From Bagarius yarrelli (lineage: Eukaryota > Chordata > Actinopteri > Siluriformes > Sisoridae): a stretch of DNA of 64,000 nt. The notes under the pieces are model-generated. The model saw only the letters and a program-made list of their open reading frames with translations, made no database searches and was not told the DNA's origin. Positions 50,119 through 56,493 of the stretch are shown piece after piece; the stretch's first letter is position 1; every line of letters starts with the position of its first letter. The position numbers and the translations under genes are program-made. The stretch spans positions 10,161,263 through 10,225,262 of the forward strand of contig VCAZ01000008.1 of the NCBI GenBank assembly GCA_005784505.1. Reading direction: 5' to 3'.

Positions 50119-53100
50119 CAGCAAAATGACAAAATTGGGTTTTTGAAGAGACATAGTGGCTTTAAACTATATCCTTCTGTAGTGTTGTGGTATTAAATGG
50201 AAGAAATACTTTAGGATATACCATTATTGGAATAAAATTTCATTTTATCTATTTGTTAATAATTATATAAACGCATTCCGAACTGCTTTATAAAAGATAA
50301 AGAGAAATGTACTGCTTAGATGTTCACGTTGAAGGTCTTTCCAGTTTCAATGCTTGTTGGAATGATCCGTTTCCATGGAATCGCACGATGCCTCTGCAGT
50401 TTAAACACAAATACCATTGAATCGGGTCAACGTTCCCGATGACTCAAGATGGGTGTTTTTCACTGCCTGTATTTAAATGTTTATTGTTTTTGTTCCCCCT
50501 ATTTATGGTTACGTCACTCACTAGTACAGTAAAATCAGATCCTGGCGGCTTGATGCTACTCTTTCTCTTACTAAAATACTGAAATACTAAATCAGGACTT
50601 TTTATTATGCCCTGCAGTTTAATGCAAAGTAAACAGCACTGTGAGCCCTAATGACTGGCTGTTAGGGCCTTTAGATCCCTGCTTTTATTAGCCACTGCGC
50701 CACTTGAAAGGGGGCCGTTTCGCTGTGGAAGTTAATGAGAGGTGGGAAATCTGGGACAAAAGCCTGCCTGCTCTCCCAGCGTCCCGTTCCCACAGCGTGA
50801 GCCTATTATCCCGCATCGACAGAGCGATTGAGACAACAATGGCCCACTGATTATTCTTGCGAAAGCTGACAAATAAGACGTGCTACACTTAAAGCACGGT
50901 TGGTAGCACAAAACCCTGTCGTTTACCAGTACGACTTATGGGACATTTTTAATCTGTGGAAACCAATAATTTTATCGCAGGTCGTGAGTCTGATAAGAAA
51001 TAAGTCAGGAGTTATTTGTCATGCTGGCTTTCAGTGTGAGACGTTGAATTCACCTAACTCAGACAGCAAGATGGGTTTCATATCGCTGTTTCCTCTGAAA
51101 ATAGAAAGATTTCCTGTGTAAAAAGTCTAAAAGTCCCTTTTTGTTTTTCTGTAACTTATATAAATATATCGCCGCTAGTACGCTAGGTTAGCGCAGAAAT
51201 ACTTACAAAACACCACAAATTCTTCCGTTTCTGATGATGATCAACATAATCGATTAATCAACTAATAATTTAAAAATTATTCGAACGATTTATCGAATAA
51301 TCTGCAAATTTTTTAATCGTATGCAACTAATTTGCGTTTAATAGGGCTGCATGCAATTTTAATGATTAATTAAAAAAGTTTTTGTCAAATTGGCTTGGTT
51401 TTTGCAATTACTTAAAAGTTTTACATGTCCTAACTGATCGATAAAACAAGGAAATCGCAAAATTTGTTCGAAAATGTCAAACAATTATATTAGTATAAGT
51501 GTCATTTCTACTTTTGATGCATTTGTTTGTTTGTTTGTTTGTTTATTTTTGCATTGACTAATGTAAGCCAAACATCAAAAATTGTCACTCTCAAACACAG
51601 GAAACGTTTAAAAACTACGCCGCTACAGCGCCACCCTGGTTAAACCGCGTTATTGCAGGCTACAACATTAAGTCATATGAGATAAAACAACAAAAATATT
51701 TGTTGACAATTTTTTATATTCGACGTTGCCTATAACATCAGTTAATCGCTGTGAGTCGCTACTTCACATAAGGTTTATATTAAACACTGTGGCGTGACAT
51801 GATAAAAACATTCAGCCCCAAAACAGGTACAAAATTCCATTTTTTTTTTTTTTTTTTGGTGTCTGGAGAAAAAGAGTTAAGCCTTCCGTCATGTTGGAAT
51901 GCATGCCTCCCTTGAGCAACCCCTGACCTTTGACCCCTGCCCCTCCACCAGGCTGAGTCAGGTGACAGCAGTGGGTGTCTGGCACTGTGTGAAGTGCCTC
52001 GTCTTTCAATTTAAGCTTTAAATATTCTCATTGTGTCTAAAGTGATCAGTGAAGCTCGTGATGGATGTCCTCCACCTCGTCTCACGTGTCTCCCTGTTTT
52101 TTTTTCTTTTTGTGTTTGGTTGTTTTTTCCGGCACCATTTCCTGATTGGAGAAACGCTAAAAAAAACAATAAGCATGTAAAAAAAATTTTTAGCCTTTCA
52201 GTGAGCTCATGATTGCGTGCCTTGTTTAAGCGAAATCTTTTCGAGATTCGGCTCAGTCGTCTGTCGTGCAGGAAGTCTTAAGTAGATGTGCATTTTTTTC
52301 CTGCTGAATTTTATCCAGACTTTATGTTCTGTCTAGTCGGCTCTGTGCCACGGCTTTCACTCTGTGTGGAAACGGCTATGCAGCGTTATATTGGTGTGTT
52401 TGTGTTTTCGTCATGCCCCAGGGTCTCAGATGATCTGCACATGCTGAGCCTCATTTCATCACATCTTACCAGCTGGAGTCAAATCACCTCCGGCTGGATT
52501 ATTGTATTTATATATTTGTAAGAGACTTCTGGAACTATTTCTAACGAACTGGATGGTGTTTTCGTGAACACACAGATGCCTTAGACTATTCGTGCTACCC
52601 AATAATATAGAATAGTGTAAAAGTATGCCATGTGGAAAGTTGTGTTTTTAATAAAAAGCTGAGAGTTTTTCCTGCTTCACCTGCTTTCATCTAGTGCAAA
52701 ACATGTCATGACCCTCGACATGGGGTGCACTTATTTTGTTTGAGATAATGGTGAGTAAGGGCAGAGGTCTGGTGAGTGCTACATGTTACTAATAAGAAAC
52801 AGGGACAGAGAGAGGAACCTATAGAGGGACCTACAGAAGGACCAGGAGCAAGACCGAGAGCGAGACCGAGACCGAGAGCACATAAAAAATATAGCTGGGG
52901 CATAAAAACATGCAAGTGGGAGACAGTGTGAGACGGAGTGATTGAAAGAGTGAGAGTGAGTGAGTAAGTAAGAAAGTGAGTAACGGAGAAAGAGTGAGCA
53001 AATGAGAGAGAAAGTTGGAGTGGAGTGGAGTGGAGTGGGAGTGGAGTGGAGTGGAGTGGAGTGGAGTGAGAGAGGGTCAGAATAGAGCTCTTCAATGTCT

Positions 53101-53463
53101 TTTCTATCAGCGACTGAGATTCGAGCTCATAATAAAAGTGGGGTCTGCTCTCAGGCGGATTTCTCTGCCTGACAATAAACCCAAAGTGGCGCTTTGATTA
53201 AACTGCCAGACGTCATCTGAGTATCGTTAAATATATCAAAGCGCATTTAAACCGACTAACTGCCCTTTAAACCCCACGCCGGAGCTGGCCGGAGTCGGTA
53301 ACACCACCTGCACCTTTAATAACTGATCTGAATGTGGCATTGATTGCAGCAGAGACGTCGCCATATCTCTGCACGCAACATGTCACCCAACCGCCAGCCC
53401 CTTTCCTTCAATTGTAAAAGTGGCTATAACCGTTATAAACATCCCTCTGAAACCTTTAACTGT

Positions 53464-53513
<50 letters not shown>

Positions 53514-54794
53514 CAGAAACAAAACAAAACCAAACAGCTGTTTAAATTTGTTTACCTTCTACCACACGTCCCCCCCCAACCACCACCACCACCACCAACA
53601 CCCCCCCAGCGACTCGCTCGTACGGCTTCCGGTGTGAACATGATAAACAGAGATGTATATTTTAAAGCCAAATCCTGATTTCGTTAAACAGCTGCTCTGG
53701 ACCAGTAAAAAAAACTTCTACTTAAGTTAAACTGTTTCTACTCACGAAATAAATGACTTGAGTTAAAGTGCTGAAAAATAAAATGACTCGAGTAAAGAAG
53801 TATTTTATTTAAAAAAAATCGAATCGAGTTACAAAATACTTTCCGTGTGTAAAATGATTTTTTTTTTTAAATTGTTCAGGTGTAAGACATTCATCTCAAT
53901 TCAGGGTTGATCAGATCAGATTAGATAAAATAAGATAAGATTAGATTTGATTAAAGTTGATTAGAGGAGATAAAAGTAGATTAGAGTAGATCATAGTAGA
54001 GTAGATTCGTAGATTGAAAAGATTGGATTCAATTAGAGTAGATTCAAGTAGATTAGATTAAAGTACAGTAGATTAAAGTAGATCAGATTCAAGTAGATTC
54101 GATTTGATTGATTAAAGTAGATTAGAGTAGATTAGATTTAGGGTAGATTCGAGTAGATTAGATTGAAGTAAAGTAGATTAGATTAGGGTAGATTAAAGTC
54201 GATTAAATTAGATTCGATTGGATTGAAGTAGAGTAGATTAGATTAGACTAGATTAAAGTGGATTGGATTAGATTTAATTTTGCCATTGCACATAGTTACA
54301 GGGCAACGAAATGCAATTAGCATTTAAACAAAAGTGCTAGATGGCAGTGGGGTATAAACGTGGGTACCAGATATATATATAATAAACATATACAAAAGAA
54401 CTGTTTAGAACCTTCGAAAAGGAAATCTCTTTTAAATAATAATAGGGTGCTTTTACTTTTACTGCTTTATCTGAAATTTAATATGTAGAAAGACGAAGCC
54501 AGGGTTGCTTCCCGTCCTCATCAGCACAGGGTCTGTCGGTATCCTCTGCAGACCAGTTTTTATTATTTATTTATTTATTAATATTATTATTTTTATTATT
54601 ACATTTACAGCATTTGGGCAGACGCCCTTATTCAAAGCGACTTCCATTTATCTCTTTTATACAACTGAGCAATTGGGGGTTAAGGGCCTTGCTCAGGGGC
54701 CCCAAACAGTGGTGAAGCTGGGAATCGAACCACATCTTCGGGTTGGCAGTCCAATACCTTAACCATGAGCCACCACTTCCACCAATATTATTAT

Positions 54795-54842
<48 letters not shown>

Positions 54843-56493
54843 AATAATTAATAAATATTTATTATTATTATATTCACAACACCCTGTCTTTGGCTAGTGC
54901 CTTACAAATCTGCAGATAAATTTATAGGGGTTTTTTTGTCCGTTTTATACTTCTTGTAAAAAAACAATGTGGTAGTGAAGTTACATAATTTCTCAAGTAA
55001 AAAATATTTGTACCAGAATTTAATTATACTCAAAAAAAAAAGGAGAAAAAAAAATTGAAATTGTCTTATTTTTTGTCGATTATACTTTTTAACAGCAGAG
55101 TGGAAATTTGTTTCCACATCCCGTCGTAAGTAAACATCTACTCAGGTAGTGTAAAAAGTATTTCAAATTAGTTTTTTAGTTGAAACGGCTGATATTGGGA
55201 AGGGTTTAAAATTAGTTTAAGTAAAAGCTGTCTATTTTTCTTTCACATTTTAAACTTTTTTTAATTATTTGGTTTTGTTATTACACCAGGATCTAATATT
55301 TATTGATAATTATAATGAATTAATATTATATTAAAAAAACAGATTTATATACAGTATTTAAGCCTGAGACACTTTATGTCATGACTTTCTTGCATATTGG
55401 ATCATTTTAATAAAAATAAACATTTTCTTATAGTAAACGAGCTTCTCTTAAATGATATAAAATCTATAATAGTTAAATTAAAACAATTCATTTATTTATT
55501 TCTTTTTTTTTTGCAGAGGAAATTGACTACAGCACCTTCGGAACCAACACTCTAACCCGAAAGAAAAAGGCCGGGGTGGCTTTACGCAACGACTTGAACA
55601 GAAAGCGTCCTCACATCCGGATTGGACTTCCCCAAGACTTCCGTCCCGTGTCATCCATCATCGACGTAGACATCGTGCCCGAGTCACACCGGCGCGTGAG
55701 GCTGTACCGTCACGGCTCGCACAAACCTCTCGGGTTCTACATCAGGGACGGCACCAGCGTCCGCGTCACAACACACGGCCTTGAGAAGGTTCCGGGTATC
55801 TTTATCTCACGCATGGTTCCTGGAGGTCTGGCTGAAGGAACTGGCCTGCTCGCAGTCAATGACGAGGTCCTTGAAGTCAACGGAATCGAAGTGACCGGCA
55901 AGACTCTGGATCAGGTGACCGACATGATGATCGCCAACAGCCACAACTTGATCGTCACGGTGAAACCGGCTAATCAGCGTAACAACGTGGTGCGCGCTAG
56001 TCGCGTGTCAGGAAGCTCCGGTCAGTCTTCAGATAGCAGCAGCAGCTCGGGCATCACCAGCATGCCCTCTTCCATGCCCGCCGTAAGCTCCAGCTACACC
56101 CATGACGACCTAGACAGCGACGAGGAGTCGGACATTGTCATCGAGAACAGCATCGGACGCCAGACACGCCATTCGAACGTCTCCCTGGCATCGCTTACGT
56201 CTCGAACCACTCAACTGACATCCGCGTCGCCTCCCAAGCCACAAAGCAGACCGCTGTCAGTCGTTTCCACAGCTTCGTTCCATTCCAACGCAAGCCTCAA
56301 TGGAACAAGCCATAGCAGCCTGAGCTACAGGCTTCACAGAGACCTGAACCTCAATCACACAGCCTACAACGGCGCCAGAGAAAGCAATGGCAGCCTCCAC
56401 AAAATCCTCAGCAGCCTGAGAACGGACCCTCGGAACAGCCTGGCGCTGCCCAGCGGCGGCGTAGAGGAGGACGGCATGGTCATCACGCTATAA
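20015..56493 (+). CDS. pard6g: PAR-6 family cell polarity protein, PARD6G-like (3 coding exons)
   Basis: Coding exons 20015-20089, 29363-29585 and 55517-56493 join in frame with GT-AG introns to give 424 residues and a TAA stop. PAR-6 is the adaptor that links atypical PKC, PAR-3 and Cdc42-GTP at the apical cortex to set cell polarity. Visible domains are PB1 (about residues 18-100, with the acidic loop GYADLHGDLLPINNDDNF at 64-81), semi-CRIB (about 131-151, ending SSIIDVD), PDZ (about 157-250, carboxylate loop PLGF at 170-173), a Ser-rich linker, an acidic stretch (SDEESDIVIEN), and the C-terminal PDZ ligand MVITL. The start MNRSF and the tail with ILSSLRTDPRNSLALP match PARD6G better than PARD6A or PARD6B. 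Family membership is certain; the paralogue (teleosts carry more than one pard6g copy) is inferred from remembered sequences. Introns are 9273 and 25931 bp, both full of repeats. Confidence 0.95.
20473..20554. repeat. (AT)n microsatellite in pard6g intron 1
   Basis: About 80 bases of nearly pure AT. A shorter (TG)n lies at 20136-20163, just after the exon 1 donor. Confidence 0.97.
21058..21232 (+). mobile_element. SINE family A copy
   Basis: Head GGTGGCTCAGTGGTTAAGAC, B box GGGTTTGATTCCCAGCACCA, body CCACTGCTGGGCCCCT with a short internal deletion, tail CTCCCAAATGCTGTAAATG. Confidence 0.9.
21268..21440 (+). repeat. dispersed repeat family C copy
   Basis: Shares CTGTAACTAC, AATAAAACAGAT and GGGGGCCCC(T/A)AAAGTG with 47463-47645, and is reversed relative to 8665-8800. 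Confidence 0.65.
21441..22262. other. non-coding stretch in intron 1
   Basis: A 149-codon open frame (21873-22322) runs into the next SINE and has no recognisable domain. No repeat recognised. Confidence 0.4.
22263..22440 (-). mobile_element. SINE family A copy (diverged)
   Basis: Reversed tail (AGCAGATGCCCTTATCCAGA), TTAAGGGCCTTGCTTAAGGG and a weak head. It ends right where the RTE LINE fragment begins. Confidence 0.75.
22447..23780 (-). mobile_element. RTE-like non-LTR retrotransposon fragment (pseudogene)
   Basis: On the - strand, broken frames encode VQEFNYLG, RVQAGLNGW, CDRRISAKLKGKVYK, RPAMMYGLETV, LKMLRFSLGVTRLDRIRNEF and KVMEDRLRWFGHV. In this order they are the C-terminal end of reverse transcriptases of RTE-type LINEs. 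The 5' part, including the catalytic core, is absent, and frames are interrupted. A 36-bp expansion occupies its middle. Confidence 0.82.
22811..23562 (-). repeat. 36-bp minisatellite inside the RTE coding remnant
   Basis: About 21 tandem units, read on the - strand as the 12-residue repeat AMMYGLETVVRP (unit contains AGCTGGTCTCACCACTGTCT on the + strand). Many copies are exactly 36 bp; some carry 1-5 base insertions that break the frame. Confidence 0.93.
24027..24208 (-). mobile_element. SINE family A copy with internal 44-bp duplication
   Basis: The segment AGGGGCGCAACAGTGGCAAT through GTGCTGG is present twice, starting at 24081 and 24125. The rest of the element (TTACATTTATTGTAC to CAACACCTTAACCACTGC) is ordinary. 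Confidence 0.88.
24340..24470 (-). mobile_element. SINE family A copy (diverged, truncated)
   Basis: GGCATTTGGCAGATGCCCTT, GGGGTCCAGCAGTGGCTTCT and GGATTTAAACCCACGGTC keep the family order. The head is missing. Confidence 0.7.
24471..25240. other. unique block in intron 1
   Basis: 24840-25205 is GC-richer and free of simple repeats, with TTTAGATAAGATGAGATCTG (GATA-type site). Overlapping short ORFs on both strands lack domains. Function unknown. Confidence 0.35.
25241..25413 (+). mobile_element. SINE family A copy
   Basis: Head GAAGTGGTTGGACTTCTAAT, B box GGTCTGATTCCCAGCAC, body CCTGAGCAAGACTCTTAAAC, eroded tail GGAAAAGAATATCTACAAAT. Confidence 0.82.
25472..25996. mobile_element. MITE-like element with TIRs
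   Basis: The ends CTAGGGTTGTGTAATA and (reversed) CTAGGACTGTGTATTG are inverted. The interior is AT-rich with repeated TATCGATA/GTATCG motifs near both ends. No transposase frame and no clear target duplication. Confidence 0.65.
25997..27288. other. non-coding stretch in intron 1
   Basis: Contains (GT)n at 26596-26626. Two - strand open frames (25793-26164 and 26784-27245) have low-complexity, AT-driven translations and no domain. Nothing else recognised. Confidence 0.4.
27289..27405. repeat. (TATC)n passing into (TCTG)n
   Basis: TATC units to about 27345, CTTT-rich DNA, then TCTG units. Confidence 0.95.
27600..27880. promoter_or_regulatory. candidate intronic enhancer with two abutting TCACATGA octamers
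   Basis: A unique GC-richer block. TCACATGA occurs at 27748-27755 and directly again at 27756-27763. Also holds TGTAATTACAG. Regulatory role is inferred only. Confidence 0.25.
28313..28385 (-). mobile_element. SINE family B fragment
   Basis: Only TATACCCACTTATTCCCTAA to GGAGCCTATTCCAGCC remain. A SINE A follows within a few bases. Confidence 0.7.
28391..28587 (+). mobile_element. SINE family A copy
   Basis: Head GGTAGCGCAGTGGTTAAGTT, B box GAGTTTGATTCCCAGACCCA, body CCACTGCTGGGCCCCTGAGA, tail AGAGCGTTTGCTAAATGCTG. Confidence 0.9.
28703..28893 (-). mobile_element. SINE family A copy
   Basis: Near full length in reverse: CCAGAGCGACTTACATTTG, TTGGGGGTTAAGGACCTTGC, CAATTAGCAGTCCAACACTT, CCACTGCGCTACCACTTCCC. 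Confidence 0.92.
29363..29585 (+). CDS. pard6g: pard6g coding exon 2 (PB1 domain)
   Basis: The exon begins after TTGCAG with YGAEFRRFSV and ends at IQKQ plus one base (phase 1), with donor GTACGC at 29586. It encodes residues 26-99, almost the entire PB1 domain including the acidic OPCA-type motif. Most family members have Phe where this protein has Tyr26. The open frame runs on to 29950 only because the adjoining SINE copies lack early stops in this frame; that extension is not coding. Confidence 0.96.
29625..30055 (-). mobile_element. tandem array of three SINE family A units
   Basis: Units start at about 29632, 29756 and 29886 with TTACAGCATTTGGCAG or near variants. The first two stop before the tRNA-like head and join head-less to the next tail. 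Only the last has the head (CCAACACCTTAACCACTGAG). The array lies 40 bases past the exon 2 donor. Confidence 0.88.
30056..31564. other. non-coding stretch in intron 2
   Basis: 30890-31190 is GC-richer and unique. The rest is AT-rich with short GT tracts. No ORF of interest. Confidence 0.4.
31565..32200. mobile_element. dispersed non-autonomous element, copy 2
   Basis: Matches 16130-16990 without the SINE insertion: GATGGGATATGACCC, CAGATCAGATTTTCACCTGT, ATCGGATAC and GATCTGCAGTGTAAATGCAG occur in the same order. The centre is replaced by unrelated GT-containing sequence. Confidence 0.72.
32201..33006. other. intron 2 stretch with a unique block
   Basis: 32480-32730 is GC-richer (CGGGGACTTCCACTGAGACC; GACTAATCAGAGGCC) without repeats, flanked by AT-rich DNA. 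Function unknown. Confidence 0.35.
33007..33760. mobile_element. hAT-like MITE with nested repeat
   Basis: The ends TAGGGATACGCTGATAC and GTATCGGTGCATCCCTA are inverted. Flanks GTTCTGAA and CCTCTGAA share six of eight bases, suggesting an 8-bp target duplication. 33480-33690 holds a second repeat (GGTTCCTCTCAAGGTTTCTT to AAAAGCGCTATAGAAATAAA). Confidence 0.75.
34201..34263. repeat. (GT)n microsatellite
   Basis: About 62 bases of pure GT. Confidence 0.97.
34370..34735 (+). pseudogene. Tc1/mariner transposase remnant
   Basis: Three-frame reading shows LFQHDNVPVHKVPDLHENM (second catalytic Asp region of DDE transposases) and, after an in-frame TAA, TEHLWDELEHRLNPRPPH (the Glu motif, compare EHLWDEL of Tc1). 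The upstream portion is eroded. Inactive fossil of a DNA transposon. Confidence 0.8.
34736..35987. other. non-coding stretch in intron 2
   Basis: Several poly-T/poly-A runs and a unique block at about 35100-35300. No gene or repeat family recognised. Confidence 0.4.
35988..37030. repeat. 1 kb (CT)n tract
   Basis: A polypyrimidine run on the + strand, broken by scattered ACGT, GTCT and CTAT interruptions such as CTACGTCTCT. It yields a 312-codon Leu/Ser frame and an Arg/Glu frame on the other strand; neither is credible. Purity and length make assembly collapse or expansion possible. Confidence 0.97.
37031..39129. other. non-coding stretch in intron 2
   Basis: (CA)n at 37137-37168, an ATT/GTT run at 37448-37475, and a unique GC-richer block at 38140-38420. 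A single diverged relative of the 39.1 kb minisatellite lies at about 37800-37875. No ORF with a domain. Confidence 0.45.
39130..39960. repeat. two-length minisatellite (about 60 and 75 bp units)
   Basis: About a dozen units are built on GTTAGTGCTAGTAAAGATAA, TATCCCTGTCATAAATCT and GTTAGCTGG. Long units add a TTTATCAGGTTAGCTCATG insert that short units replace with ACTTTAGTTAG. Copies are 85-98 percent alike by eye. Confidence 0.93.
39961..41500. other. non-coding stretch in intron 2
   Basis: Diverged minisatellite-like copies to about 40140, then unique DNA (40250-40480 GC-richer), (TA)n at 41221-41241 and (ATA) runs near 41480-41510. No gene seen. Confidence 0.4.
41501..42400. repeat. probable interspersed repeat with nested short element
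   Basis: TTTATTTAGGGCGCCTTTCA and TACAGTAATCGATGCGAGAG are phrases I recall from widespread fish repeats. A separate insert at about 41815-41970 ends in ACACTACGGCGCCGGCC, which in reverse looks tRNA-like (GTAGTGTAATGTGTTAAGGA). Class not determined. Confidence 0.45.
42401..43360. other. non-coding stretch in intron 2
   Basis: T-rich run at 42860-42900. A unique GC-richer block at 42990-43240 has overlapping ORFs on both strands but no recognisable domain. Confidence 0.4.
43361..43552 (-). mobile_element. SINE family A copy
   Basis: Near-consensus in reverse: GCATTTGGCAGACGCCCTTA, GGGCCTTGCTCAGGGGCCCA, GGGAATCGAACCTACAATCT, CAACACCTTAACCATGAGCC. One of the least diverged copies here. Confidence 0.93.
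43638..43955 (-). mobile_element. SINE family B copy
   Basis: CTATACCCGCTTATTCCCTA, ACACTCTGGACAGGTTGCCA, TGTTTTCGGACTGTGGGAGA and the reversed head GTGAGGCAACAGCGCTAACC are in family order. The segment that would hold the B box is shortened. Confidence 0.88.
43956..45038. other. non-coding stretch in intron 2
   Basis: A short GT tract at 44224-44245. A unique GC-richer block at 44540-44680 (GCATCATGGGATTTTAACAG). No gene seen. Confidence 0.4.
45039..45079. repeat. perfect 18-bp hairpin
   Basis: CAGTATTTTATACAATTT (45039-45056), a 5-base loop GGTAG, then its exact reverse complement (45062-45079). It abuts the SINE at 45081. Confidence 0.95.
45081..45303 (+). mobile_element. SINE family A copy with triplicated head
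   Basis: The 30-bp head segment GGTTAAGGTGTTAGACTGCT-AATTGGAATT occurs at 45081-45110 and 45111-45140 and again, as far as AATTGGAA, from 45141, without mismatch. A normal B box (GGTTCGATTCCCGGCACC), body and tail (AAGGGCATCTGCGAAATGCC) follow. Confidence 0.93.
45304..47462. other. non-coding stretch in intron 2
   Basis: (GT)n at about 45633-45678 and 45957-45990, otherwise unique AT-rich DNA. No gene or further repeat recognised. Confidence 0.45.
47463..47645 (+). repeat. dispersed repeat family C copy
   Basis: CAGGGGCACGTTGAG, CTGTAACTACTAATAAAACA, GATCTCTAGGGGGCCCC and CTTAGAACCGCCCTAACC parallel 21268-21440. Confidence 0.65.
48340..49050 (+). repeat. CAAGTC-rich repeat interrupted by a SINE
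   Basis: Dense CAAGTCAAGTC/CAAGTCTCAAGTC motifs at 48340-48480 and 48735-48795 resume as GACTCGAGTCAAATCATGTG at 49031. The repeat was split by the SINE at 48838-49023. Confidence 0.7.
48838..49023 (+). mobile_element. SINE family A copy with target duplication
   Basis: Head GAAGTGGTAGCGCAGTGGTT, B box GGGTTCAATTCATAGCACC, tail GGACGTCTGCCAAATGCTG. AAGTCTG at 48828-48834 recurs at 49024-49030, a likely short target-site duplication. Confidence 0.9.
49051..50600. other. non-coding stretch in intron 2
   Basis: (GT)n at 49313-49340 and (GAT)n at 50083-50118; AT-rich elsewhere. The 111-codon frame at 49392-49727 is T-rich with no domain. Confidence 0.45.
50620..50890. promoter_or_regulatory. 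candidate conserved non-coding element
   Basis: A 270-base unique block with no homopolymers or simple repeats, unlike the DNA around it. Includes GAGACAACAATGGCCCACTG (SOX-type ACAATGG), CAGCGTCCCGTTCCCACAGC and GCCTATTATCCCGCATCGAC. No ORF. Regulatory role is inferred from composition and position in a long intron. Confidence 0.35.
50891..52780. other. non-coding stretch in intron 2
   Basis: 51225-51360 has ATCGATTAATC-type runs resembling MITE ends. 51880-52010 is a GC-richer unique block holding a DR1 motif (51924-51936). No gene recognised. Confidence 0.4.
53015..53069. repeat. (GGAGT)n pentanucleotide repeat
   Basis: About ten GGAGT units with one extra G, preceded from 52790 by purine-rich GAGACC/GAGAG-like low-complexity DNA. 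Confidence 0.92.
53090..53430. promoter_or_regulatory. candidate intronic enhancer with inverted TCF/LEF-type sites
   Basis: A unique 340-base block. GCGCTTTGAT (53189-53198) and ATCAAAGCGC (53235-53244) are exact reverse complements, each containing the TCF/LEF core CTTTGAT. CAGACGTCATC lies between them. No ORF across the block. Function is inferred. Confidence 0.4.
53463..53513. repeat. (GT)n-(GA)n compound microsatellite
   Basis: GT units to about 53500, then GA units. A CCA/ACC run follows at 53580-53605. Confidence 0.95.
53911..54290. repeat. GATTAGA/AGTAGATT low-complexity repeat
   Basis: Irregular tandem AGATTAGATT, AAAGTAGATT and GAGTAGATT units over about 380 bases. No open frame of note. 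Confidence 0.9.
54599..54780 (-). mobile_element. SINE family A copy
   Basis: TTACAGCATTTGGGCAGACG, GGGCCTTGCTCAGGGGCCCC, GGAATCGAACCACATCTTCG and CCATGAGCCACCACTTCC in reverse order of the family consensus. Flanked by ATTATT runs on both sides. Confidence 0.92.
54781..55516. other. AT-rich end of intron 2
   Basis: (AAT)n/(AAAT)n runs at 54785-54870, then T-rich DNA leading into the acceptor before 55517. No other feature. Confidence 0.6.
55517..56493 (+). CDS. pard6g: pard6g terminal coding exon (semi-CRIB, PDZ, C-terminus)
   Basis: After a long T tract and TTGCAG, the exon opens with AG, completing Glu100, and continues EIDYSTFGTNTLTRKKK. A single exon carries residues 101-424, and the TAA is at 56491-56493. 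RIGLPQDFRPVSSIIDVD is the semi-CRIB that binds Cdc42-GTP together with the PDZ. VPGIFISRMVPGGLAEGTGL and VNDEVLEVNGIEV are typical PAR-6 PDZ signatures. VTTHGLEKVPG carries Thr185 where remembered family members have Pro. The C-terminal EEDGMVITL fits the conserved PAR-6 PDZ ligand reported to bind PAR-3. Confidence 0.97.
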
